From contig NZ_CM001974.1 in assembly GCF_000406105.1 (NCBI RefSeq), positions 3,652,486-3,716,485 on the forward strand: a DNA stretch of 64,000 bases, given 5' to 3'. How positions within the stretch are numbered: the stretch's first letter is position 1; every line of letters starts with the position of its first letter. The notes under the pieces are model-generated. The model saw only the letters and a program-made list of their open reading frames with translations. It was not told where the DNA came from and made no database searches. Source of the DNA: Dickeya chrysanthemi NCPPB 402. Its GTDB lineage: Bacteria; Pseudomonadota; Gammaproteobacteria; Enterobacterales; Enterobacteriaceae. Positions 1 through 9,361 of this stretch are shown here, one piece after another. Position numbers and translations under genes: made by a program.

Positions 1-193
1 ACTAAGAAATTACTGTGCTTCAGCACTGCTGAAGCCGGGCAAAAGGCTATCGCCGCCAGAAATGAAAATGCTAGGCTGTGCCGCGTTATTTTCGTCATGA
101 CACGCCGAAAAAGCAGTCTCGTTTTGATGCGAGACACGCATTCCCGTTACCACAGGAATGCTTTTTCTTTTACTTATTTTTTATTACCGCGTT

Positions 194-395
194 TATACCC
201 AAAATAATTCGAGTTGCAGGAAGGCGGCGACGCAGCGAATCTCCGGGAGCTTACTCAAGTAAGTGACCGGAGTGAGCGACAAATCTGCCGGGAGCAGATT
301 TGAACGCAGCTCGCTGCGGTCCTGAAAGGGCGAGGCCCAAGGATGGGCCGAGTAATAAAGCCAACGCACCTGCAACTTGAAGTATGACGGGTATA
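194..395. repeat. Palindromic intergenic repeat, long form (202 bp)
   Basis: The ends are inverted copies of each other: tataccc with an aattcgagttgcagg arm on the left, and cctgcaacttgaagtatga ending in gggtata on the right. The same tips bound elements at 22167, 32374 and 32499. This copy carries about 75 extra bases in the middle compared with the 127-bp copies. It lies upstream of the TraF-like gene and encodes nothing obvious. Confidence 0.85.
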
Positions 396-472
396 TATAC
401 AAGAACACTACGAGCACACAGCAAAAAAGGAAATATTTTCCTCAATACCTTCTTGAATAAAGGAATGCTCGT

Positions 473-1720
473 ATGTACAAAAAATACCTCGTCCGCGCCA
501 TGACGGTGGCCGGTCTGTTTTCTCCCGTCATAACCTTTGCCGCCGGCACCTGGTCAGATGCCAGGAACGACGCCATGGGCGGCACCGGCGTCGCTTCGTC
601 GCATTACGGTTCCGCCGCACTGATCAACCCGGCATTACTGACCAAAGCGCAAGCCGGCGACCATGTGAGCCTGATTTTGCCTTCCGTGGGCGTCTTCATT
701 GCCGACCCGGACAAAGTGGAAGACAAGTTCGACCTCATCAAAAGTAGCTGGGACAGCGTTAGCAACACCCTGAATGCCAGCAGCGGCATCAGCAATCCGC
801 TGTTACGCCGACTGGCGTTGCAGCAAGGCATCGCCTCCTTCCAGTCGCTGCGGGACGAACTACAAAACATCAACGGCGATAGCGCCTACGGCGACGCGGC
901 CGCCGCCACCGTGGTGGCAATTCCTAACGACACGCTGCCCCTGGCGTTTGTGGTGAAAGGCTGGGGCATCGCCAACGCCAAAGCCGTCGTCACCGACCGC
1001 GATCTGGCTTATCTGGATAGCGTGGCGGCAGGTACGACAATCCCCACCTCGGCGGATCTGAACAACTTTACGTCTCGGGCCGAAGGCGTCGGTGCACTGG
1101 TCACCGAATACGGCGTCGCGATGGCGAAACAGGTCGATATCGCCGGTCAGTCAGTTTCCGTGGGTATCACGCCAAAACTGCAACGAATTGATACTTATAA
1201 CTATATTGCGTCAATCAATAACTACAGCGCGTCTGATTTCCGTAATTCGGAATTCAAGAAATCCAGTTCCGGCGCCAACCTGGATCTGGGGTTCAGTACC
1301 GACCTGACGTCGCGCTGGAGCGCCGGGCTGGTGGCGCAGAACCTGATTGGCCGCCGAATCGATACCAAAGAGGTACAAGGCATCCAGCGCACCTTCACTG
1401 TTCGTCCGCAAGTCACGGCAGGCACCGCCTGGAATACGGAAACACTGACGCTGGCCACCGATATCGACCTGACGCCCGCCAGCGGCTTTAACGGCGAGAC
1501 GAAAAATCAGTACGCCGGGGTCGGCGCAGAATACCGCGCACTGTCCTGGGCGCAGTTGCGCGTCGGTTACCGCGCCAATATGCGCGACAGCGATAAGAAT
1601 CAGGTCACGGCCGGTTTCGGCCTGTCGCCGTTTGGTATACACCTCGACCTGACCGGCATGGTCGGCACCGAAAGCAAACACACCTACGGTGCCGCCGCCA
1701 AACTGAGCTTTACCTTCTGA
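473..1720 (+). CDS. TraF-like outer-membrane beta-barrel protein
   Basis: This 415-residue protein starts with a Sec signal peptide (about residues 1-23, ending TFAAG). The mature N-terminus has SDARNDAMGGTGVA and a following NPAL motif, the pattern of FadL/TraF-type outer-membrane proteins (family usually labelled conjugal transfer TraF, PF13729). The C-terminus ends in alternating aromatic strands (AKLSFTF) as barrel proteins do. AAAGGAATG serves as ribosome site. No conjugation genes are nearby, so the annotation name should not be read as a role in plasmid transfer. A barrel carrying hydrophobic compounds or a structural role is equally possible. Family confident, function unknown. Confidence 0.8.
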   Translation: MYKKYLVRAMTVAGLFSPVITFAAGTWSDARNDAMGGTGVASSHYGSAALINPALLTKAQAGDHVSLILPSVGVFIADPDKVEDKFDLIKSSWDSVSNTLNASSGISNPLLRRLALQQGIASFQSLRDELQNINGDSAYGDAAAATVVAIPNDTLPLAFVVKGWGIANAKAVVTDRDLAYLDSVAAGTTIPTSADLNNFTSRAEGVGALVTEYGVAMAKQVDIAGQSVSVGITPKLQRIDTYNYIASINNYSASDFRNSEFKKSSSGANLDLGFSTDLTSRWSAGLVAQNLIGRRIDTKEVQGIQRTFTVRPQVTAGTAWNTETLTLATDIDLTPASGFNGETKNQYAGVGAEYRALSWAQLRVGYRANMRDSDKNQVTAGFGLSPFGIHLDLTGMVGTESKHTYGAAAKLSFTF

Positions 1721-1771
1721 TGTTCGCTCCCGGCATCGTCGTGATGCCGGGACACCCCCCGCCGTTATTGC

Positions 1772-4700
1772 TTACACTCTCTTTTTACGTCCTTCCCATT
1801 GCATCACCAGGCTAATCGCCGCGGGTAGCACCGTCAGCGTCAGCAATGTGGCGACGATCAACCCACCGATAATGGCGTAGGCCATCGGCCCCCAGAAGAC
1901 CTGGGTGGCGATCGGGATCATCCCTAAAATCGCCGCCAGCGCAGTCAACAGAATCGGACGCGAGCGGTGATGAGCAGCCTGCATGATGGCATCGTTCATC
2001 GCCATTCCCGCCGCCGTGTTGGTATCCACTTCACTGATCAGGATCACCGCATTGCGGATAATCATTCCGGCCAGCGCGATCACCCCCAGCAAGGCGACAA
2101 AGCCCATCGGCGTCCCGGTCGGCAACATTGCCGCCACCACGCCAATCAATCCGAATGGCGCCATCAGCAACGCCAGCATCATGCGTGAGAAGCGCTGCAA
2201 CTGCACCATCAGCAAAATCAGCATCACCAGCAGCGTCACCGGCAACACCTGATAGACCGAGCCGTTACCCTTATTGGATTCCGCCACCGAGCCGCCTTCT
2301 TCAATGGAATACCCGGCCGGTAATGACGCCTGATACGCCGCCACCTTCGGCGCCAGCGTCGCCGACAGGGTTTGAGCGCGAACCCCCGGCATCAAATCGG
2401 TCTGCACGGTGATAAACGGTAGGCGTTGACGGCGCCAGATGATCGGCTCGTCAACGCCGTACCCGACGGAGGCAATCTGCCCCAGCGGCACCCGTTGGCC
2501 GTTCGCCGCACGCAATTGCAGGCTGGCGACGGTATCCAGATCTCGCCGTTCCTCGTTACGGGCACGCACGATGACGTTCACCATGCGGTTACGGTCGCGC
2601 ACACTGGTGACGGCGGTGCCGGAGAAAATGGTCGCTAACGCGCTGGCGACATCCTGCGAGCTGATCCCCACCGCCCGCGCCTCCGTTTGATTGACGTCAA
2701 CGCGAATGGCGCGCTCCGGTTCGCCGGCCGTCAGGCTGATCTCCTGTGCACCGGGAGTGTTCCCCATCAGCGTAGCCAAACCGGCGGCATACTCGCGCAC
2801 CTTGCCAATATTCGGCCCGCTGACCCGATATTTGAGCGGCCAGCCCACCGGCGGCCCTAATTCCAGCGGCGATACGCGCGCCACCAGGTGGCTGAAATCC
2901 TGTTGCAGCCGTTTTTCCAGCCGGGCCCGCAACGCATCGCGCGCTTTCAACCCTTTCGCCACCACCACCAGTTGCGCGATATTTTCATTCTGCAACAGCA
3001 CATCCATCGGCAGATAAAAACGTACCGCGCCGGAACCGACATAGGTGGAAAAATGGTCCAGATCCGGATCGCCTTTCAGCGACTGTTCCAGCCGCACCGC
3101 CTCTCGCTCGGTGGCCTCCTGCGACGCATTATTCGGCAGCGTCAGGCTGACCAGCAGTTCCGGCCGGTCCGACGCCGGGAAGAACTCCCCCTCCAGCCGC
3201 CCCGACGCCACCACGGCCAGTGCCAACAGCGCTACCGCCAGCAACAGTGTACGGCCGCGGTAGCGCAACGCCGCCGACAGCAAACGGTGATAGAGGCGCG
3301 ACAGCCGGCCGGCGTGATGTTCATGGCCTGTCATCGCCTTCGGCAGCAGCCAGACGCCAATCAGCGGCGAGAACAGCACCGCCACCACCCAGGAGCTGAT
3401 GAGCGAAATCATCACCACAATAAACAACGAGTAGCAGTATTCGCCGGCGCTGGAAGCGGCAAACCCCACCGGAATAAAACCGGCTATCATCACCAGCGTG
3501 CCGGTCAGCATCGGAAACGCCGTCGTTTCGTAAGCGCGGGTGGCGGCGCGTTCACGCGCGTCGCCCTTCTCCAGACGGGATACCATCGCTTCTACGGTGA
3601 TCATCGCGTCATCCACCAGCAAGCCAAGTGCGATGATCAACGCCCCCAGAGAGATACGCTGCAAACCGATACCGGCTATCTCCATTCCGGTGAAGGTCAT
3701 CGCCAGCACAATCGGGATCGAGGCCGCCACCACCAGCCCGGCGCGGCTGCCCAACGACAGGAACGACACCGCCAGGACGATCACCACCGCTTCCAGCAGC
3801 ACCCTGACGAAACCGTTAACCGACGAGGTCACCACCGCGGACTGGTCCGCCACGTTAGTGACTTCAATACCGTGCGGCAACGACGCGCTAATCGTCGCCA
3901 TCTTGTCGCGCAGCGCCTGACCGAAGGCCAGCATGTTGCCGGTCGGCGCCATCGACACCGCCAGCCCGATGGCCGGTTGCCCGTTGACGCGAAACGCCGG
4001 CGCCGGTGGTTCCGCCGCCTGGCGGTGAACCGTCGCGATATCCGTCAGCGGGACAAAACGGCCGCCGATGCGTAGCGTCACCTGACGCAGGCTCTCTTCG
4101 GACACAAACGCGCCGCTGACCCGCAACGCCACCTGGTCATTCCCGGTTCGAATAGTACCGCTCGGGCTGACGGCATTCTGCGCCTGTAGCGCTGCCGTCA
4201 CCTGTTGCAGGTCCAGCCCCATGCCGGCCAGTTGTCTTGGCGAGAACGCGACGACAATCTGCTCTTCCTGCGCACCCAACACATCGATTTTGCCGACATC
4301 CGGCGTGGCGAGCAGCTCGGTGCGAATGTCGTCCACCTTGTCGCGCAGTTCACGCGGCGAGTAGCCGTCGGCGGTAAAGCCATACAGGGTGCCGAAAGTA
4401 TCGTCAAACTCATCGTTGACCGCCGGCTCGCCCACGCCGTCCGGCAGACTGGGGGCGATATCCTTCATCTTTTTGCGAACGCTGTACCAAGTGCCCTGAA
4501 CCTCGGACGGCGGCGTATTGTCGCGCAGATTGACGAAAATCACCGCCTCGCCGGGTCGGCTGTAACTTTCAAGAACGTCGAGATAAGGCGTTTCCTGCAG
4601 TTTCTTTTCCAGTACATCGGTGACGAAACTGACGGTATCCTGCACCGTCGCGCCCGGCCAACCGGCGGATACCACCGCGGTTTTGATGGTAAAGGCCGGG

Positions 4701-4834
4701 TCTTCGTTGCGCGGAAGCCGTTCATAGCTCATGACCCCCGCCGCCACAATCACCAGCATGAAAAAAGCCACCAGTTGCTGATGGGCCAGCGCCCAGGCAG
4801 AAAGGTTCCATTTTGGTTTGGGTCCGGATGACAT
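1772..4834 (-). CDS. RND family efflux pump inner-membrane permease (AcrB/HAE1 type)
   Basis: A 1020-residue RND transporter that should form a trimeric, proton-driven efflux pump in the inner membrane. An N-terminal membrane helix (residues 16-36) precedes the first porter domain. The TM4 motif LGLLVDDAM places the proton-relay aspartates at D408-D409, matching AcrB D407-D408. A second hydrophobic block fills the C-terminal third. The ATG overlaps the stop of the upstream adaptor gene (TAATG), so translation is coupled. No outer-membrane TolC-type gene is present, and the pump presumably uses the cell's general TolC. Substrate unknown; it is shorter and more divergent than AcrB and resembles the wider efflux RND permease group. 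Confidence 0.93.
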   Translation of the reverse strand: MSSGPKPKWNLSAWALAHQQLVAFFMLVIVAAGVMSYERLPRNEDPAFTIKTAVVSAGWPGATVQDTVSFVTDVLEKKLQETPYLDVLESYSRPGEAVIFVNLRDNTPPSEVQGTWYSVRKKMKDIAPSLPDGVGEPAVNDEFDDTFGTLYGFTADGYSPRELRDKVDDIRTELLATPDVGKIDVLGAQEEQIVVAFSPRQLAGMGLDLQQVTAALQAQNAVSPSGTIRTGNDQVALRVSGAFVSEESLRQVTLRIGGRFVPLTDIATVHRQAAEPPAPAFRVNGQPAIGLAVSMAPTGNMLAFGQALRDKMATISASLPHGIEVTNVADQSAVVTSSVNGFVRVLLEAVVIVLAVSFLSLGSRAGLVVAASIPIVLAMTFTGMEIAGIGLQRISLGALIIALGLLVDDAMITVEAMVSRLEKGDARERAATRAYETTAFPMLTGTLVMIAGFIPVGFAASSAGEYCYSLFIVVMISLISSWVVAVLFSPLIGVWLLPKAMTGHEHHAGRLSRLYHRLLSAALRYRGRTLLLAVALLALAVVASGRLEGEFFPASDRPELLVSLTLPNNASQEATEREAVRLEQSLKGDPDLDHFSTYVGSGAVRFYLPMDVLLQNENIAQLVVVAKGLKARDALRARLEKRLQQDFSHLVARVSPLELGPPVGWPLKYRVSGPNIGKVREYAAGLATLMGNTPGAQEISLTAGEPERAIRVDVNQTEARAVGISSQDVASALATIFSGTAVTSVRDRNRMVNVIVRARNEERRDLDTVASLQLRAANGQRVPLGQIASVGYGVDEPIIWRRQRLPFITVQTDLMPGVRAQTLSATLAPKVAAYQASLPAGYSIEEGGSVAESNKGNGSVYQVLPVTLLVMLILLMVQLQRFSRMMLALLMAPFGLIGVVAAMLPTGTPMGFVALLGVIALAGMIIRNAVILISEVDTNTAAGMAMNDAIMQAAHHRSRPILLTALAAILGMIPIATQVFWGPMAYAIIGGLIVATLLTLTVLPAAISLVMQWEGRKKRV

Positions 4835-5979
4835 TATGGCGCCTCCGTCAGCGCGACCTGCTCGCCGACCCGCAATTTACTCACGCCGGCGGTGACCACC
4901 TTATCGCCAGCAGCCAGACCATCGGCGACAATGATCTGCGTATCGCTGTAATGACGTAGGGTGATCGGCTGCAGCCGCAGCGTCTGAGTCTGCGAGTCAA
5001 CCACCAACACGGCCGGATTATCGCCCTGACGGGTCAACGCCGAAGCCGGCAACGCGATAACACTGCCGCCAGGCAGCGTGATTTCGCCCTCGACCGTCGC
5101 CCCCAGCACCATGTCCGGCGGCGGGTCGATGAGCGAAACCCGCACCCGCCAGGTACGGGTTTCCGCATCAGCCAGCGGGCTGACGTCGCGCACATGCCCC
5201 TGGGTTTTAATCGCCGGGTTGGACAACAAAGAGATCGTGACCACCGGGTCCGTCAGGCCGCGGGTAATCAGACGTTCGGAAACATTAAATACGGCGTCGC
5301 GGCCGGCAAACGTCGCCAGACGCACCACTTCCTGACCGGCGTTCACCACCTGGCCGGGATTGGCGCTGACCGCGGTGATCACCCCGGCGACCGGAGCGGA
5401 TAAGCGGGTATATCCCAAACGGTCCTGCGCGCTTTTAACACCGGCTTGCGCACTTTCACGCACCGACACCGCCGATGCCCAGTTAGACTGCGCTTCATCC
5501 AGTTGCGAGCGGGAAATCGCGCCATTGGGCGCCAGTTGCCTCATTCGGTTGAGGTTCTGTTCCGCCAGCCGTTCTGCGGCCATCGCTCGCGCCAAATCCG
5601 CCTTTGCGCTTTGCAGTTGGTTTTCACTGTCGCGGCCATCCAGTGTAGCGATCGCCTCGCCTTGCTTTACCACCGAACCCACATCGACTGCGCGCGACAC
5701 TAGCCGCCCATCCAGACGAAACGCCAGCGCGGTTTCCTCCGCCGGACGGATCTCGCCGGTCTGGGAGAACACGTCGCCGACGGCCGACGGCTGTACCGTC
5801 ACCGTGCGGACCGGGCGCACCGGCGAGGAGGCTGACGCATCGGTGGGATTATCACAGCCGGATAGCGCACCGGCGAGCAGCAGCAATAACGTCCACATCC
5901 CGCCGACCCGCACAATAACGCCGCCGCTATGGCGACTCAGATGATGAAAAATACAAAGCATGGATGCTGCCAGTGTCAT
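4834..5979 (-). CDS. RND periplasmic adaptor (membrane fusion) lipoprotein
   Basis: This 381-residue protein bridges the inner-membrane pump and an outer-membrane channel. A hydrophobic stretch ends in a lipobox LSGC (Cys42), so it is probably a lipoprotein. Then come the first half of a lipoyl domain (around GEAIATLDGRD), a coiled-coil hairpin rich in Ala, Gln and Glu, the second lipoyl half (LSAPVAGVITAVSANPGQVV) and a beta-barrel. An AGGAA ribosome site sits six bases before the ATG. The N-terminus is unusually long before the lipobox, so a start at Met28 is possible. It is followed by the RND permease with a one-base overlap. Confidence 0.9.
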   Translation of the reverse strand: MTLAASMLCIFHHLSRHSGGVIVRVGGMWTLLLLLAGALSGCDNPTDASASSPVRPVRTVTVQPSAVGDVFSQTGEIRPAEETALAFRLDGRLVSRAVDVGSVVKQGEAIATLDGRDSENQLQSAKADLARAMAAERLAEQNLNRMRQLAPNGAISRSQLDEAQSNWASAVSVRESAQAGVKSAQDRLGYTRLSAPVAGVITAVSANPGQVVNAGQEVVRLATFAGRDAVFNVSERLITRGLTDPVVTISLLSNPAIKTQGHVRDVSPLADAETRTWRVRVSLIDPPPDMVLGATVEGEITLPGGSVIALPASALTRQGDNPAVLVVDSQTQTLRLQPITLRHYSDTQIIVADGLAAGDKVVTAGVSKLRVGEQVALTEAP

Positions 5980-6101
5980 GATGATTTCCTGTTACCCGTC
6001 ATCATCATTACAGCGCACACATTTCCAGATTGTTTCCACGCTTCATCAAGAAACGGTCAAGGACGCTGAAAAAACGCGTTTATTTCACGTCTGTATCAAC
6101 G

Positions 6102-7271
6102 TCACGCCGTCGGCAGCGTGAGGGTAAAACACATGCCGCCTTGCGGATGGTTTTCCGCCGTCAGCGTGCCGCCAAGCGCTTCGCAAATCGCCTGCGCGAT
6201 GGATAGCCCCAGCCCGCTGCCGCCGGAATGGCGTGCCCGTGAGGTATCGGCCCGGGAAAAACGCTCGAAAATATGCGGCAGGAATGCCGCGCTGACGCCG
6301 GGGCCGTAGTCACGAAAGCGAATCAGCCAGTGATCCTGCCGCCGTACTACCTCGATTCGCTGCGTCTTGCCCTCCTGCGCATAACGCAAGGCATTATCCA
6401 TCAGGATGGTAAACACCTGCCCGAGCCGGATCGGATCCGCCAGACAATCCCCTTCTTCATCGGCGTGCAGCGTTATGCTGAAATCGACCGCCTCCGCATT
6501 CGGCTTCAGCCAGGCGATACGGTCACGCAGCAGTTCCACCGGGTTCATCCGGGTCTTGTCGATAGCCAGTTGACCGGCGCTGGCCATCGACAGCAAATGC
6601 AGATCCTCAATCAGCCGATTCAGGTTGAGCATCTGGTTCATCACCATCTGTAACTGCCGGGTATCCGGCGGGAAAACGCCATCCAGCATCCCTTGCAATC
6701 GCCCCATCGCCGCCGTCAACGGCGATCGCAACTCATGCGCCATCGCCACATGCGAGGCATGTAATTCACGCTCGTAACGTTCCAGTTGCGCGGTCATGGC
6801 ATTGAAGTTTTGGGTCAGCAAGGTCAGCTCAGCCGGCGCGCCCGGTACGGTACGCGCTCGGGTGGCGAACTGCCCGCGGGCCACCGCACGGGCCGACATC
6901 GCCAGTTGGCTAAACTGTACCGACAACGGCCGGGCTGCCCACAACCCCAACATCACAATCAACGGGATAGCGACCAGCACCAACATCCCAAGGATCAGCC
7001 AGTCTTCGGAGGCAATAGAGAGGTCGAAGAGTTTGGGGCCGTACCAGGTCTCCAGAATGTGGTAGTAGCGGGCACGGTTCAGCTCAGGATTAGCGCGTAA
7101 TACTTCGAATTCGTTACGCACGGCTTCCGGCATGTTGTGAACCACCCACAGACTCCAGACAATAAAGCGCAGCCACATGCAGGTGGCGATCAGCACGACC
7201 GTACCAATCGCCAGCGACAGAATGCGAATACACAGCCAGCGCCACAGCGAGAGAGGAGGCATATTTTTCAT
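6102..7271 (-). CDS. Sensor histidine kinase (BaeS/CpxA-like)
   Basis: A 389-residue membrane kinase with two membrane helices (about 15-40 and 90-112) flanking a short periplasmic sensor. A HAMP linker follows, then the phospho-acceptor box AHELRSPL with His179, an N-box (MDNALRYA) and G-boxes (DYGPGV, GSGLGL). It overlaps the response-regulator gene by four bases (ATGA) and is followed by the adaptor and pump genes, so it probably senses an envelope signal or drug and controls the efflux operon. The stimulus is unknown. Confidence 0.9.
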   Translation of the reverse strand: MKNMPPLSLWRWLCIRILSLAIGTVVLIATCMWLRFIVWSLWVVHNMPEAVRNEFEVLRANPELNRARYYHILETWYGPKLFDLSIASEDWLILGMLVLVAIPLIVMLGLWAARPLSVQFSQLAMSARAVARGQFATRARTVPGAPAELTLLTQNFNAMTAQLERYERELHASHVAMAHELRSPLTAAMGRLQGMLDGVFPPDTRQLQMVMNQMLNLNRLIEDLHLLSMASAGQLAIDKTRMNPVELLRDRIAWLKPNAEAVDFSITLHADEEGDCLADPIRLGQVFTILMDNALRYAQEGKTQRIEVVRRQDHWLIRFRDYGPGVSAAFLPHIFERFSRADTSRARHSGGSGLGLSIAQAICEALGGTLTAENHPQGGMCFTLTLPTA

Positions 7272-7966
7272 GGTTGACGAAACCTGTAGCCCACCGCGCG
7301 TACCGTCAGCAGCACACCGCCGATACCGACCGCTTCAAGTTTTTTGCGCAGGTTATAGATGTGAGTATCCACCACCCGCTCCAGCGCGTCGCTGTCCGGC
7401 AGGCAGGCTTCCAGCAGTTCCTGGCGGGAAAACGCACGGGTCTGGGCGCGCAGCATGGTCGTCAGCAGGCTGAACTCCGTCGGCGTCAGATCCAGCGGCC
7501 GGCAGCCCCCTTGCGCATCGGTCACCGCCGCCAGCATGGCATCCTGATCCACCACCAGCGGGCCAAAACTCAGCGGCCTGCCGGGCGTCATCGCGCCGCA
7601 CGTGCGCCGCAATACCGCCTGTACCCGCGCCACCACTTCGCCGGGATGGTAGGGTTTGGTCACATAATCATCGGCGCCGTAGCGTAAAGCGCCGATTTTA
7701 TCGGTGTCGTCACCCATGGCGGTCACCATGATCACCGGCACATCGCTTTTACGGCGTAAAGCAGCCAGCACTTCGGTGCCGTTCATGCCCGGCAGCATCA
7801 CGTCCAACAGAATCAGCTCCGGCTTGGCTCGCAGCGCCATTTCCAGCCCGCTGACGCCGTCACTCGCCAGCAACACCTGAAAATTATCGCGCTTCAGGTA
7901 AGCCTCCAGCACGCTGGCGGCATCCGCGTCATCTTCGATTATCAGAATGCGTTTCGGACTCATCAT
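7268..7966 (-). CDS. OmpR-family response regulator
   Basis: A 232-residue two-domain regulator. The receiver domain has the acidic pocket IIEDDAD, the phospho-acceptor Asp55 in LILLDVMLPG and the conserved Lys104 in VTKPY. The C-terminal winged helix (RAVGYRF end) binds DNA. It is the first gene of a four-gene minus-strand series (regulator, kinase, adaptor, RND pump) and so likely autoregulates the operon. Transcription diverges from the MipA/OmpV gene across a 151-bp gap, and that gene could also be a target. Confidence 0.92.
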   Translation of the reverse strand: MMSPKRILIIEDDADAASVLEAYLKRDNFQVLLASDGVSGLEMALRAKPELILLDVMLPGMNGTEVLAALRRKSDVPVIMVTAMGDDTDKIGALRYGADDYVTKPYHPGEVVARVQAVLRRTCGAMTPGRPLSFGPLVVDQDAMLAAVTDAQGGCRPLDLTPTEFSLLTTMLRAQTRAFSRQELLEACLPDSDALERVVDTHIYNLRKKLEAVGIGGVLLTVRAVGYRFRQP

Positions 7967-8117
7967 GGCTCTCTTGACAATTTCTTAATAATTTCCCGAC
8001 CGGGCATTGATGCCGATGTGTATACTCCGGTGTTTCGTACCAGCACGTACGGCTACGCCAGTACAAGGCAACACCTCTTTCCCGCTTTTCTTTCCCGCTT
8101 TAAGGAGTTCCGACAGG

Positions 8118-8903
8118 ATGATAGTGCGACACAGACCCTTTTACATAGCGACTCTTTTCTTCGCCGTCAGCAACCTGAGCTGGGCCGACGATACCGCGCC
8201 CGGTCAACAAGATGGCGTCACTCTCGGTCTCGCCGCCCACAATGCGCCTCGCTACAGCGGTTCAGACGAACGCGCCTGGGCTATGCTGCCGGTGATTCAG
8301 GCGCGTCAGGGCGCCTTCTTTTTCGATACCGCCAAAGGCGCCGGCTATGACTTGCAGTTCGGCCAGTTTTATCTTGAGCACACGCTGGGCTACGCGCCCG
8401 GACGTACCGATAAGAAATCCTCTTTCCGGGCAGGCTCCGACAAGTTACGCGGTATGGGTAACATCGACGGCGTGCTGAACACCGCCGTAGCGCTCGGCTG
8501 GCAATTCACCGACCAACTGTCGGTGGAAGCGAAAGCGATTCTGCCGTTGACCGACAGCCAGGGCGTGCAATACCAGACCTCGCTCACCAGCATTCTGTTC
8601 CAGGACAAATCGGATACGCTGGGCGCCCAGGGCACATTGCTGTTCGGCGATGCGCGCTATAACAATCTGTTTTACGGTGTGAATCAGCAGCAGAGCCAGA
8701 ACTCCGGCTATCGCACTTATCAGGCAGAAAGCGGCCTGTACGGCCAGTCCATCTCGCTGTTCTGGACACACCAGTTTGATCCGCACTGGGCCGCGACGCT
8801 CAGCGGTAGCTATACCCACCTGAACGATAAAGCGGCGGATAGCCCGATCGTGTTCCGCGCCAATCAGAGCGAAGGGACTTTTGCCGTGACTTACGCCTTC
8901 TAA
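8118..8903 (+). CDS. MipA/OmpV family outer-membrane protein
   Basis: The reading frame is open from 8007, but the start at 8118 is preferred: AAGGAG lies ten bases upstream and the protein then begins with a proper Sec signal peptide (MIVRHRPF... ending NLSWAD). The 261-residue product resembles the MipA/OmpV family of outer-membrane beta-barrels, with many alternating aromatic strands and a C-terminal phenylalanine (FAVTYAF). E. coli MipA scaffolds murein enzymes, while other members are porin-like or peptide-resistance proteins. Such genes are often controlled by neighbouring two-component systems, and here one sits divergently upstream. Confidence 0.82.
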   Translation: MIVRHRPFYIATLFFAVSNLSWADDTAPGQQDGVTLGLAAHNAPRYSGSDERAWAMLPVIQARQGAFFFDTAKGAGYDLQFGQFYLEHTLGYAPGRTDKKSSFRAGSDKLRGMGNIDGVLNTAVALGWQFTDQLSVEAKAILPLTDSQGVQYQTSLTSILFQDKSDTLGAQGTLLFGDARYNNLFYGVNQQQSQNSGYRTYQAESGLYGQSISLFWTHQFDPHWAATLSGSYTHLNDKAADSPIVFRANQSEGTFAVTYAF

Positions 8904-9019
8904 GCCGGGCCTCGCCCATTACATGGGCGACCACGGTGGACTTGTCGTTATGCAGCGGTATAACCGGGTGGAGGATGCAGTCGTAAGCGCCTCCGCCTGG
9001 CGCACCCGGCAATGACGTT

Positions 9020-9076
9020 TTAAATACCCGACACAATTATTCTGCGGTTCAAATTATCTCGAATAGCGTTTGTCAC
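9020..9076 (-). CDS. Candidate 18-residue micro-ORF
   Basis: A GTG codon at 9076 lies seven bases downstream of a perfect AAGGAGA ribosome site (9084-9090 read on the minus strand) and opens an 18-codon frame ending with TAA at 9020. The peptide is polar (begins TNAIRDNL) with no membrane segment. The upstream DNA is AT-rich and could hold a promoter. It may be a leader peptide, a true small protein, or the truncated head of a lost gene. Only the ribosome site and frame support it. Confidence 0.3.
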   Translation of the reverse strand: MTNAIRDNLNRRIIVSGI

Positions 9077-9361
9077 TGTCGTCTCTCCTTCTTTTTTCTT
9101 TGTGTTTAAACAACCAAAATATTCAGCCCACATTAACGAAATATCTAAACAACGCGCTATTCGCACAGAATAGCCATCGGAATAATTAGAAAAAATAATA
9201 AAAGCACAAAAAGCTAAACGAACTGACAACAGAATAAGAATAAACGCCGGGAAAATTGAAAACCGAAAACCGGGTGAAATAGAATGGCTATACTGCTCCT
9301 GAGCGTAATTCAGACAGCATTCGCTTTTGGCCTTTCGACAATAAATCAGGGTTATCTCGTC

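Noticed and set aside
78..266. 62-codon frame upstream of the TraF-like gene
   Set aside because: It runs into the palindromic repeat and shows no family resemblance or ribosome site.
473..1720. Conjugation module suggested by the TraF-like family name
   Set aside because: No relaxase, pilus or coupling genes are nearby; the family name is historical and the protein is an outer-membrane barrel.
2888..4075. Long plus-strand frame (395 codons)
   Set aside because: It lies antisense to the RND pump gene, is very rich in Arg, Gln and His as such shadows are, and has no family signal.
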